From: Monomorium pharaonis
Lineage: Eukaryota; Arthropoda; Insecta; Hymenoptera; Formicidae
Length of the DNA stretch: 64,000 bases
Assembly: GCF_013373865.1 (NCBI RefSeq)
Contig: NC_050467.1
Coordinates: 35,077,132 to 35,141,131 of the forward strand
Direction: 5' to 3'
In this document: positions 32,201-45,943 of the stretch, piece by piece
Layout of the letters: each line of letters starts with the position of its first letter
How positions within the stretch are numbered: position 1 is the stretch's first letter
Position numbers and translations under genes: made by a program
The notes under the pieces: model-generated
Seen by the model: only the letters and a program-made list of their open reading frames with translations
What the model was told of the DNA's origin: nothing
The model's database searches: none

Positions 32201-35200
32201 GAAATTTTTAAAACTACTTTTTAAGTAGATGAAAATTGTTAGATGCAAGTTACCCATGCAAGATTTGTAGGGATAAGATGTTATTTTTTATATTATATTA
32301 TAATGTGTACTTTGTGAACTTGGCACTCGACTTGCAGCGATCTTTTTTTTTAAACTTTTCGACAGATTTTTGTATGTAGTTGAATGTAGTAACATTTATT
32401 TTGTTTGTAATAGTGCAGAAAATAATGGGAATTAAAAAAAATGTTATCCCCCGATTTTGAAATTAATCAATTTTAACGATTATAAAAAAAATTTTGTAGT
32501 GGATTTTAATGCAATTATTTCCGTTTGTAGTTGCATCATTTACGATATATAATTATTTAACTCTAATTCTACACACTATCAAATAATTTTGTATCATATG
32601 CAAGGGGTGTAATAGCCTTTTAAAATGGTTGTTACTCGTATATTGTTCAACATTTTGGTTAAAAAAAATTTTGTAACATTCTTCACACTTTTAAAAATAA
32701 CGTTTAAAAGTTATTTTGAGGCAATTTAAATTTTAAAGTAGCGAAAAGAATTCATGAAGCTAAGCGAATGCGAAAAATGACTTTTTACTAAAAATATAAT
32801 TTTTTTAAATTTTAATATTTTTTAATAATCTTTCGTGCATTTTTTTTTTAAATGTGATACTTTAACGTAAAAATGAGCCCAAGTGGCCGTTGCAGAAAAG
32901 GCATTTATTTATAAATGTGTCAATTTTAGGAGAAAAAAATTACGTAAATTTAGCATTTATCTTCGTTTATTTTTATGAATTACGGTTTTGAATAGCTTTA
33001 TAACGTTATTTTTTTATTGAAAACAAAATAGAAAAAATTACTATATATATTAAAAATTGTAAGCCATCTTACATGTACAAAACATTCACCTATGTGAGTG
33101 CGAATGTGAAAAGGGTGTTAATGACCAAAAACAACTTTTTGAGAAAAACGTTTCTAAAGTTTTTTAATACAAGCATGTACCTTTATATAGAATTTGTAGA
33201 AATTGAATTTTGTCAAATTTACGAATAACATACTTTACTTCGATAGTTTATAACGACCCAACAAAGCCAGATAGAGCTTTGCGGAGTTTTATCAATTTCT
33301 TCAGACAGTTTTAATACATAAGAATCTGTCAAAAACTGAAAAAATTTTTTGGTTACTAACACTTTTCATATTTGCCCTCATATAAGTCGTAAAAAAATCA
33401 TATACACAAACATGTACCATTTGCTTCGATTAAATATCCCGAGTCAACACCGCGTGAGTACCGGTGACACTGCGTGATATTTAAGAGGATGTTTTAAAGT
33501 ACCGACATTTTAAATGTCGACATAAGTATCATCTTAGACTATCTACTTACAAGGAAACCTCGCAAACCGATAAATTCTGATTTTAATGAAACTTGGCATA
33601 AATGTAGAGAGGGTGAATACATGAATTTAGAAATTTTTAGTTGGTGCCCAGAAACGGTTTGAAGGTGTGAAACCACCCTTCAAAGTTGAGGCATTTTTGC
33701 GGTTTTTCGATATATCTCGTAAACTAAACAAAATATTAAAAAATATTTCATACAAAAGTTTTACAGCATAAATACCTCCATTTAACTACGCTATTTATTT
33801 TTCGAAAAAAAAAAATTTTTTTTATAAAAATTTTTTTTAAGTAAATAGCATAGTTAAATAAAGGTACTTATACTAAAACTTTTGTATGAAACATTTTTTT
33901 ATATTTTGTTTAATTTACGAGATATATCGAAAAACCGCAAAAATCGTCTCAACTTTGAAGGGTGATTTCACCCCTTCAAAACGTTTTTGGGCACCAACTA
34001 AAATTTTCTAAATTCATGTATTCACCCCCTCTACATTTATGCCAAGTTTTAAAATCTGAATTTTCGAGTTTACGAGGTTCCCTTGTTAGCTAAAATTAAG
34101 TCTAAAAGTGGAATTTATTCTATTCCAAGTGTAAGATTAGGGTTAAATAATTACAAAAAAATTGTTAATTTTTAAGATATCTTAAATCTGCTTGCGGAAC
34201 TCGATTCAGAATTGTTTGTATTTGTTTGCAGTGTTTTTATTTTTATTTGTAGTTATCTTCAAAATTTCCATTTTTTACAATTTTTTAAATAATTATATTA
34301 CGCGAACAACTACAAACGAAAGGAAAAGTACTACAAACTACAAAAGATTCTGAATCGAGCCTCGCAAGTGGATTTAAGATATTTTAAAGATTAACAATAT
34401 TCATTTGTAGTGCAATTGTTTAAATAATTATTTCTCACGAACGGTGCAACTATAAACGAAAGAAAAATTACTATAAACAACTACAAACGATTTTGAATTG
34501 AATCCCGTAAGCGGATTTAAAGTATTTGTAAAATTAAGCATTTATTATTAATAAATTGTATAATTATATCTCGCGAACGATTCAATTACAAACAAAAGCA
34601 AAATCACTACACACACTTACAAACAATTCTGAATCGAGTCCCGCAAGCGGATTTAAGGCGATGCTGGACTGTCTCTCAAACTTGATCGGGGTCGATAATG
34701 TAGAGTCATTCGTGCACATCATTTAATGAGATTTCGTATATATTTCTTTTATAGATTTGAAAATTCTTTTCAAGAATTAAAGTACACATATTAACATCTA
34801 TCTGTGAATTGGACTTTATATCGAGAACAAAAAAAAATTTTTATTGCTTTATTTATCGACTTTTTACGCGTATATAATTTTCGTTTCGCAATTTTGTCTC
34901 AATTAGGCACTAAAATCTAATTTTCGAAACTCGACACTGTTTTTTTTTATTGTCTAGTCTGTGAATACGAATTTCGTAAGTACAAACTATAGATTTTTTA
35001 TATTAAGCAAACATTGTTATGATTTGATAGCAAATTAACAATTTTTTCCCATTTTTGGTAGAAACTACTCCACAGACTGGTAGCAATGCGTATTCTTTTA
35101 TTCTGAAGAAGGATTTCCAAATCTATAAAAGAAATAAAAAGATATTGCAAAACAAAAATTACTATCTTTTTGTCGGTAAAACAGACAACTCCAGCATTCT

Positions 35201-38200
35201 CTTAACCCATTACTTTCCAAGCGGACATTTTATAGTTGATTGGTTTTCGGCTCAGAAAAGTGATGAGATCACATGAAAACTTAAAACAAAATATGCTCTT
35301 CTACGTGAGTAAAAAGAGTTGCTCTTTCAGATTCCGGGGTCAAAATTTCAAAATTTTTTATTGGAAATTAAATATGGCGACTCAAAGTTGATATAAATTT
35401 TTTCATCGACTATTGACTTTTTATAGTAGAAAACTTCGAAAAATTTTGTCCATGACTGTTGTAAACGATTAAAGTGACGGAGTTTGCCTCTTTAAAGTAT
35501 AAATTATGATTATTAATTGATTTTTTAAGTAGTTCAAGTAGTTCAAGATGGTGGATGCAGTATGGCGTCTAAATACATGAAAATTATATTTTATTGTTAT
35601 ATATGTGAATGAGCAGTCATTTCTCACGTTTTCGAGGTCGCTGAGTACGAATCTTTGGTCAATTAGTCATTTTTCAAAATGGCGGATACAATATGGCGTC
35701 AGAATACACGAAAATTATCAAATCATTTGAGAATAAAAGTCCCGAATCGACGTAGATTGTGCAAAATTTGTTCAGTAAAAACTTCTTATTTCTATTTTGA
35801 ATGCAAAAATCAGTTTTGCGAAAAATGTTTCCAGGATTTCCATGGAACTCATGAGAAAACCAGGAGAAATTCTCAACAAATTTGTAAATCAGGGCGGGAG
35901 TGTAGAAAACGTACATACATTTTTTGTAATATTTGCCAAAAAAGCATATGCAATGAATGTTTTGAAGATTTCCATAATTCATTACATAATTAAAGCTACT
36001 CTTCCTCAAACATTTTAAAATACCTCAGAAGCATATAAAATGAGTACCCTCACACATAGTTCGCAAATGGCCTTTTTCATGGTCAACATGATGCGCTAAG
36101 TCCGACCAGCAACCTTCTCGCGGTGCGCATTGGATAATGCTGATGCTGGCGGTACTTTCGTCTATTTTGAGTAGCTAGGGAGTAGACTCTCTCACCTTGG
36201 GCGCTAATCTTGTTCTCAGCGATTTCACAAATATCTTCAAAACATTCATTGCATATGCTTTTTTGGCAAATATTACAAAAAATGTATGTACGTTTTCTAC
36301 ACTTCCGCCCTGATTTACAATATATAAAATGAGTACTCGGACGCATAGTTTTTAATAAAGAATTTCGTGGCATGTAGACATCATACTGTATTCGTCATTT
36401 TGAAAAATGACTAATTGATCAAAGATTTGTACTCAGCGACCTTGGAAACGTAAGAAATGACTACTCACACACATATATCACAATAAAATATGATTTCTAT
36501 GTATTTGGACGCTATAATGCATCCACCATCTTGAACTACTTGAACTACTTAAAAAATCAATTAATAATCATAGTTTATACTTTAAAGAGGCAAACTCCGC
36601 CAATTCAATTGTTTACAACAGTCATGGACAAAATTTTTCGAAATTTTCTACTATAAAAAGTCAATAGTCGATGAAAAAATTTATATCAACTTTGAGCCGC
36701 CATATTTAATTTCTAGTATAAAATTTTGAAAATTTGACCCCGGAATCTGAAAGAGCAACTCTTTTTACGTAGAAGAGCATATTTTGTTTTAGGTTTTCAT
36801 GTGATCTCATCACTTTTCTAAGCCGAAAACCAATCGACTATAAAATGTCCGCTTGGGAAGTAATGGGTTAAGATACCTTAAAAATTAACCATATTTACCT
36901 ATAGTGCGATTGTTTAAATAATTATTTAAACAACGGTGCAACTACAAACGAAAGTAAAAGCATTACAAACAACTAAAAACGATTTTGAATTAAACCCTGC
37001 AAACGAATTTGAGATATCTTGAAAATTAAAAGAATTTTTTGGTAATTATCTAAATAATTATATTTCGTAAATGACGCAACTAAAAACGGAAATAATTGTA
37101 CTACAATCTACTAAAAATAGTTTTTTATAAGAAACAATCGTTAAAATTAATTGATTTTAAAGTTGATGGATGACATTTTTTTAAATCTCCATTTTTTTTC
37201 TGCGCTACTACAAACAAAATTAATATTACTACATTTAACTACATACGAAAATCTTTCGAAAACATTTTAAAAAAAGATCATTGCATATTAAATGCCAAGT
37301 TTACAAAGCCCGTGTAGAATTAATGAATTAAAAATGTATATAAAATAATAGAAATATTAGCATCAATTATCCAGTTATGACTGATAAGAATTCTTCCTGA
37401 ATTAGTTCATTAAATTAAAATAAAATTTAAAAAGTTAAATTTTTTAAAATTTAATTTCTGTTTATACTGTTTTAGTATTTACTAGCTTACCATTAAAGAG
37501 ATAACACCACTCTTGAGGCCCTAAAATGATTACCTAATTTTGGGAATTTTTTATGAGTAAATGAATAGCTTTATTGAAAAAACAAATATAAACCATTTTA
37601 TTATACACAAGTTATTAAAAAAAATTTTATTTATTTATAATTGTTTAAAATGACGCCATACTGCCACACTTCGGCAAACACGTTTTCTAATTTGCGTGCA
37701 ACGCTATTCTTACAATTTTTGTCTGATTGACTTAAAATTTTAACATGATCTTTTTTTATTTATTACACAACGTACATAGGATTTTTTGTGAATCATTAAA
37801 AATTCTTTTTGCAATAATTTGTTTATTTAATTTTTGACCATAAAAATGTACTTTTTTCTAAAAATGGTTGTCATTTTTAGAAAAATATTATTTAAAACAG
37901 CTACATACTTTGTAACTTCAATCAATGTAGAAAATGAGTTTTTGAATTTTTATCTTAGAGTAAACAATCGTAGAGAAATTTTGCACGCAAAATGTTTTGA
38001 AAAAAGTGTGTTTGCGGGAGTGTGCCAGTACGTCGCCATTTTAAACAATTATAAATAAATAAAAATTGTTTAAGTTTAATATGTTTATATTTAATAAAAA
38101 AGTTTATATTTATATTTATGTTTATTTTTTTTTCAATGAAGCTATTTGTTCATAAAAAATTCTCGAATTTAGGTAATTATTTAAGGTTTGGCTCAAGAAT

Positions 38201-41200
38201 AGTGTTACCCCTTAACTCTAAACATTTTTTTATCCTGTAGTTTAAAAGTTTATTTAAAAAAGTAATTAACATCAATACAAAGAAATATAAAAGAGTTACA
38301 GAAGTCAGCGCGGTACTTTTTGCGCTAATTAATATAAAAACAAATGTAATGTGTGAAATTACGATTACATAATAAGTTAAACAAATATTTTGGCTTGTTT
38401 TTAAGATATACATTACTAAAAAAAATAGGGAACACTTTTTGTATACCGAAAATTTAGGCTATTTTTAAACCGCTGGAACTCAGCAAAAAATCATCGTAGA
38501 AACAAAATTCAAAAAGCGTTTTAAAGCTTGAAACTTCTTTTAAACGCTTTTTGGCGATTTTAGTTATCTTTCTTTTCAACAGCGTGGCACAATGATAAAG
38601 CTTGACCCGTTAAAATGAAAATTTTTTATGCGAATTTGCTGCGCTGCATCTCGCGTGAAAAAAATCATAGAGTATTTTTGTTACTTGCATCTTAGAGCGG
38701 AATCTTTTCCCTTTATTTTGAGTGGTTGTTCATTGCTGTACGATTTTTTTTGACCGAGTTATTGAGATTTTAAGAAAAATTTTGAAATTTTTTTTTTATC
38801 GATTTGTAAAATCTGTTAAATTTTTTCTTCTCTATTCTATTTCATCTCTCCTTTTCTCTGCCTATTGTTTTTCCTCTCTTCCCAGTTTTCTAGATTCATC
38901 CTCCCTTCCGTTTTTTTATCCCCTTCTATCTCCATCTCCACATTTTCTAGAAATTGTTTCCTTTCTTTCTCCCAATCCGACAACCTTTTGTTTCTTTCCA
39001 CTCTTTCGTTTATTTCCAGCATGCACTTTTGTGCCAGGGCTCTTTTTTCCTTCTATCAATCGTTCCTTAAATCCCAAAGCTTTTCTTCCAATTCTGCTCT
39101 TCCCGCATTTTCTCCCTTTGCAGGTCCTCCTTCACTAGATATCCTGATGTTTTTCTTTTTACGCCCAAAAGCCATCTTAAGTATCTTTCCTGCATTCTCT
39201 CCACCTTCTGTTTTTTTACTCCCAAATCTCTACTCCATATCCCGCCACCGTTCATACCAATTTGTCGAATAATCAGATTCTTTTTGCCCAGTCCTTACCA
39301 AATCTTCTCTTTCCTATTTCTCATATCTGATTCGTTACTGCCGCTGTCTCCACTCTCTTTTTTACCTGTGCTTCCTGACTCCCGTTTCTTTAAATTTGTT
39401 TAGTGTATATAAGTTTTTTGTACTGGTTAGGTGGTTTAATATTAAGTTATTTAGCTATCGGTAATTTTTTTTGGCTAGAGCAAAAAAATTTTGTAGCAAA
39501 AAATAATTACCAAATAATTCCGATGTAGAAGTTGATGTTTTCTAATGATATGGCTCAGCCGGCTTAATATACCTTTGATTTTAAGCCATATTTACTGACA
39601 ATTTTTTATAATGTGGAAATATCTTACTAATGTAAATATGTAACTAGGTTGCGTTCGGAAACATCATTTGAGTGTATGTATCATTTTATCCTGTTAATTT
39701 GTTTCGTTATTTATCGAATGTGAAGTAAGGATAAAATGATACCCGAGAGTACTCAGGTGATGTTTCCGAACGCAATCTAATTACCTATTTATATTAGTAC
39801 GATATTTTATGTACTTCATGAAACTATTTGCTACTGTCCATTGATTCAGTAGCTGGATGGAAGACTTAAGTTTCAACAAGAGTTCACAAGGTTCCACAAT
39901 GTTGAATAAAAATAATATAAAACAATAGTGAATGTCATTAAAATGTAACATGATTAATAAGCAATAATTATAAAGTCAAAAAAGATAATATTTTAACAAA
40001 ACTGACCTGGAACTTTTTCCATCCAATTATTGAATCGATGGACAGTAGCGAACAGTTTCAGGGACTACGTAAATTATTCACGCTACTAGGATATTTCCAC
40101 ATTGTAAAAAATTGTCACTGAAGCTAGCTTAAAACAAGTTTGTTTATTTTATTATGCGATTGTAATTTCATGCATTATGTTTATTTTATTAATTTTTGAA
40201 ATTACACTGTACATCATGTGGCTCTAAAATTCATTGGTGGAAATTTGTACTTACTGATCTAAATATAACGGATAGCTGACGCACCAATTTCACTGAAGTC
40301 AACAGAAGATCACATTCATCTATACTCATAAACTGACGCATACACATAAACATACATATACACATACTCATACATAAAAAGTAAAAGTTCAAATTTTATT
40401 TTAAAAAATCAGCCTTTTCAGGGCTACATACAAAATCCGATCATCATTCTCCATGTGGTGCAGATCGGGTCACTTTGATGACGGCGGTATGATTGAGTTA
40501 AATACGAATAAAATTAATGTGCAATATCATATTGATACTCAAAATTCATGATATTCAAAAAATACCGTATTTATTCGCTAAAATGCAGTGCAAATTTCAA
40601 ACTAGCGTGCAATCAACAAAAAACATCGTATCGACATGTTTTTTTTTTGAAATTGCTTAGAAAAGAATGAACTTTCAGAATCCGAATTAATATTAGCAAG
40701 ATTTTAACGAGAAACTTATGCAAAATGCTAAACTTTTACTTTTTTCAATTAAAAAACACATGTTTGGTTTTCATGCGATACAAAAGGTTCGCACTTAACA
40801 AATCAAACTTTCGCGTAGGGATTCTCAAAGTAGAGTCTTTGCCCTTTAATTAAAAAAAAAGTACATGTAATTTGGATGATTTTTCGCAAAGTTGCATCAC
40901 TTTGAATATTGCCTAAAAATCGGTCAAAAATTTTGTTTCGTTTTTTTGTGTGCCAGTGTACATTAATTTATAATATATTAATTTTTTTATTATATTATAC
41001 AATATTTATAATCTGTGTGACACACAATGCTGCAGTGTGATTTATTTTAAAAAGTTATTTATTTTTTAGCAGACCGTTCCGTGTTACCAGACAAAGTTCA
41101 CGCCATTGAAGAAACAATCTAAGCAATCCAAAACTCTTTCTGATAATATCAAGAAATTTTTAGCTCGGAAGGAGGAAGAAGAGAAGCAGAAAGCTTTAGA

Positions 41201-44200
41201 AGAAAAAAGGAAAAAAGAGGTGAGGTTGAAAACAATCTAATAAAAAATAATCGTGAATTAGTATATGTAAATAATTTATAATAGGAGAATTTAGATCTTT
41301 ATATGAACATAACTAATTAACTCTTTAAGGACCGAGCCAAATTTATGAAATGACCCAAAGGATCTAAAATGAATATGTATCGGATTCTATTAAAAATTCA
41401 TATGTGGATGTTTTCGAGGGTGCTAATTACGAATTTCATGTAAAAATTGCGGAATTCAAAATGGTGGATCTTATGTACTATATGGCGAGTTGATCGCGAT
41501 AATATTTGTATTAAGAAAAATATCAGCTAGTAAGAAAAAATACTGCTTAGCTGTCCGGGTCATAGTACGGCCCAATGTATTAAATATTGGCTGTCACCTG
41601 CTGGCTAAATCCTATTGGCAATTTCCTACAAAATAGTTGAACTATTTATGTAGGGGGTGCATCTTGGAGACCAAAGTTACAAATAATTAATTAAATCTTT
41701 CAATTAATTACATTGAAATTGAAGAATTAAAAGTTAATTTTAAATTAAATTGCATTTAATTGAGAATTAAAATTTAATTTTCAATTACAACAAAATTTAA
41801 TTAAAAATTAAAATTTAATTATTAATTACAAAAAAATTTAATTGAAAATTAAAATCTTTTAATTTTTTTATTTTAAATTTATTTAATTAAAAATTAAAAT
41901 TTAATTCTTAATTAAATCTTATTTAAATAAGAATTAAAATTTAATTTTTAATTATAGCAAAATTCAATTTAGAATTAAGATTTAATTCCCATTTAAATTT
42001 TATTTAAGAATTAAAATTTAATTTTTAACAAAATTTAATTTAATATTACAATTCAAGTCTCAATTAAATTTTATTTAATTAAGAAGTAAAATTTAATTTT
42101 CAATTAAATTTTATTTAAGAATTAAAATTTAATTTTTGATTACAACAAATTTAATTAAGAATTAAAATTTAATAGAATAGAATAGAAGTTTATTCTGGTT
42201 TTTCTTTCGGGGTTACCAGGGTGTTTTAAAGGGTTTACCAAACCTCTTGCACTTCTTATCCTTACATTCTTACTCCTCTACATATCAGCCGTACATATAA
42301 AAATATAAAATATATAAAATATATAATATATAATACAATACAGGAAACGAAATATACAATAACAAGACAATCACAATTGTAAACGAAGCGGAAGTCCACC
42401 TGTCCCCCAACTTCTTCCCTATCATTGTCTTATTTAAATATCTTACATGTCTAATCCCTTCCTACCGACCTGGCCATTGTGCAGTCTTACAGATTTATAC
42501 CCCTCCTCCCCTCCACGGCTCTTCTACACCTCTTTTTCCTTCTCCCCCTTTCTTATCCTTCTCTTCCCTCTTCTCCATTTCCCCCATCTCCTCCCGATTC
42601 CTCCTCCAAACGCCCTTACTGCCGCTTCCCAGTTAATTCCTCTCTGCTCCCCTCTCATTCCATCTGACTGTCCCCTCCCGAACTCCAATTCTTCTGCCTC
42701 CTACCGTCATTCTCTGCCTCCTCTTCTACCTTCTGTCTCTCCTCTCTCCAGTTTCCGTTTTTTATTATCACCTCCTTTTAACTCCTTCTACCTATAACCA
42801 AAAACAACTCTTATTTTCCTTCTTGCAATCTGCCTATCCTTCTCTTCTCCCTCCTCCTCCCTGTCACTTTCTCCCTCTTCCTTGCCGTCTCTTCCTGTCT
42901 TCCTCCTCTCTTCTAATTCAGCATTTCCTCTCTCATCCTTTGCCTCTTCTACCCTCTCCGCTCTCTCCTCCATCCTCTTCTTCTCCTCCTTGTCTCTACT
43001 CTCTCCCCACCACCAGTCTCCATCGTCCCTCCACTCCGCTCTCTCTCTTCTCCGACCTTCTTTGCTCCTTGTTCCCTTTCCGCCTCTTCTCCCGCTTGTC
43101 GCCATCCGACCTTTTTCTTCTTTTTCTTCCTTTCTGCTTCCTCTTCATTCTCCCTGGCCGCTTCTCCATATCTTACTTCCCCTTTTTTCTTCCTCGTCTG
43201 GATCTCAGTCCTCTTCTTCCGTCTCCCACCTCTCCAGCCTCGCCTCCAGACTTCTAAATCTTTTCCTAACCTCTTTCAATTCTTTTGACATTTTCACTGT
43301 TTTCTTAATTCTCTTCCATCCTCCTCTCTACCGCACTTTCTTCTCTCACTCTGTCCTCTTCCGTCTTCTTCATTATCCCGTTCTCTTCTCCTCCTCATTA
43401 TTAAATTTCATCTCTGCTTCTATTTTCACCTCATCTGCTTTCTCTCACTCTGCTATTACTGTCTCTGCGTCGGCTATCTTCTCCTTTCGACGGACCACAT
43501 GCTGTGCGAATCTGCGTTCCCAAAGCACGCTACCGTCTGCCGCCTCACTCCTGCCAACCCATTTTCCACCATCTTCTCCATCCGCGCCATCTCTCATCTC
43601 CTCGTCATCTTCCTTGTTTCCGTCTTCCTCTCCTGCCAACCGACTTTTCCTTTCTTCTCAACGCCCTTTCACTGTCCTCTTCTTCTCTACGGCTGCTTCA
43701 TTCCACATTCGTTTCTCTCATCTCCAAAACTCCACCACAATATCTTTTCATATCTTTCCTTTATTGCCTCTTGCTTCCCTCCAATCGCCCGACCACTACT
43801 CGTCCTCTTTTACCCGGATTTCCACTTTCCTACTCTCCCTCTCACCTCCATTATTACTTCACTATTCCTTACTTCGGAGCTTCCAAATTCACGCCCGTTC
43901 TTACCGACGCCATTTCTCTCCCTCGAATTAAAATTTAATATTTAATTAAAATAAATATAATTGAGAATTAAATCTTAATTTTAAATTACAATAAATTTAA
44001 TTGAGAATTTAAAATTTAATTGTCAACTGAAATAAATTTAATTGATCATTAAAATGTAATTTTTTAATTAAATAAAATTAACCCATTTTTTTGCAACATT
44101 TATTTTTACTAAACTTAATGATTTTTTACTAACAAAACTAAATAAATCGTTAAAAGGGAAGCAATTTTTTTTCTGGTCAAAAGTAAGTACAGTGGTGCGT

Positions 44201-45848
44201 CGCGGGACGGTTATGTCAGTATTTCTACCATTTAACCTAATATTGACAATAATAACATTGATGAAAAAACTTTACCACTTTAAGTGCGTTACACAAATAT
44301 ATCATCAGCTAGCCGAAACATGTAGAAAAGGCTGTTGACCTTTTTTACACTTGGAAATGAAAAATCCGTGAGGGTACCATTTAGATACCGTCATTGGCTA
44401 TTCGGAAAAGAAAATTATAATCTAATTCTTTGTCTGATTTAATTACATTGAAAATTAAAATTTAATTCCTTGAAAGATATAATTTTATTAAGAGTCAGAA
44501 TTTAATTATCAACTGAATTTTATTTAACTAAGAATTATACTTTAATGATCAATTATTTCAGCTGAGAATTAAATTATAATTTTTAATAAAATTTATTGTA
44601 ATTGAGAATTAAGTTTTAATTCTCAATTATTTTTATTTTAATTAAAAATTAAAATTTAATTCTCAAGTTTAATTCTTAATTATATCTAATTTAATTAAAA
44701 ATTAAATTTTAATTCTCAATTAAATTTTGTCGTAATTGAAAATTAAATTTTAATTCTGTAAAATTTTGTTGTAATTAAAAATTAAATTTTAATTCTTAAA
44801 TAAATTTTAATTGAGAATTGAATTTTAATTCTTAATTAAATGAAATTTAATAGCGAATTAAATTTTAATTCTTAATTAAATATTGTTCTAATTAAAAATT
44901 AAATTTTAATTCTCCATAAATTTTGTTGTAATTGAAAATTAAATTTTAATTATGTAAAATTTTGTTGTAATTAAAAATTAAATTTTAATTCTTAAATAAA
45001 TTTTAATTGAGAATTGAATTTTAATTCTTCATTAAATGAAATTTAATAGCGAATTAAATTTTAATTCTTAATTAAATATTGTTCTAATTTAAAATAAAAT
45101 TTTAATTCTTAATTAAATTTTGTTGTAATTAAAAATTAAATTTTATTGTCAATTAAAATAAATTTAATTAAAAAATTTTAATTTAATTATTAATTATTAA
45201 TAGATAATTAAATTAGTTTGTAACTCTGCCGGAGACGTACATTTTTAATAAGTGTACTAGCAAATGTTAAAGATGAAAACATTTCAGCATGTTTATTATT
45301 GTAAATTCTCTTTAAAAATTATCAACGTAAAGATATAGTTTGCGGTTTTTTTAAAAATAATTTTTATGTCGCGATATTGGATCAGTCATTTTAAATTTTG
45401 AAATCTTGATATCACTAGTACAAAAAACATTGGAAATGGTTATTTTCAGATTTTTTGGGCCTCAAAATGGTTATATGCTTCATGGCAAAAATTAATGGAA
45501 AATTGAAAAAAGATTATTTTTTGAACTACCGTATTTTGTTTAGGATGTTAAAAATTGAAAAACTGACTGTGTTCAGCGAGCTTTAAAACATCTGAAAAAA
45601 CCCTTGTTCGTTATTTGGAGTGTGACTAAACTTGAGCGAGTGGCCTTCATTTGGACACAGTGCAAATGGACACAAAATAATGTACACTGTACATTTCTAC
45701 ACCGTAAACTTGTACACCGCAAGGTGTACACTGTGAAGTTGTACACCGCAAAGTTGTACACTGTAAAGTTGTACACCGTAACCGTGACCGTACACACACT
45801 CACACACACGCACGCACGCACGCACGCACGCACGCGCACACACACACA

Positions 45849-45943
<95 letters not shown>

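Larger units (their letters stand above)
35206..36867. mobile_element. piggyBac-derived foldback carrying a zinc-finger domain in both arms
   Basis: Ends CCCATTACTTTCCAAGCGG / CCGCTTGGGAAGTAATGGG; TTAA at 35202-35205 and 36868-36871. The arms are about 490 bp each. The centre (35700-36375) codes on the + strand a cysteine-rich piece of a piggyBac transposase: CKICSVKTSYFYFECKNQFC, EKCFQDFH, then CRKRTYIFCNICQKSICNEC and FEDFH. The minus strand codes the second half again (36225-36315). The DDE catalytic domain is absent. Confidence 0.85.
38417..40970. other. possible old 2.5-kb element containing several insertions
   Basis: GGGAACACTTTTTGTAT...GCAAAAAATCATC near the left end resembles the inverted right end (TTTTTGTGTGCCAGTGTACA at 40950; GATGATTTTTCGCAAAGTTG at 40876). 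The match is partial. Inside are a LINE fragment, a foldback at 39647 and an inverted repeat at 39845/40015 (GTCCATTGATTCAGTAGC-type). Confidence 0.3.

Noticed and set aside
34140..37270. CRISPR-like array (regular repeats near 34.2-34.65 kb)
   Set aside because: Monomers of about 150 bp are homologous throughout with no unique spacers; this is a eukaryotic satellite.
37834..38058. 74-codon + strand frame
   Set aside because: Lies in the inner arm of the TTAA foldback 37497-38211; composition is AT-driven.
42882..43931. Long + strand open frame (349 codons) rich in Ser, Phe, Leu
   Set aside because: It is the antisense of the purine-rich ORF1 of the minus-strand LINE derivative. Composition is low-complexity and no domain is seen.
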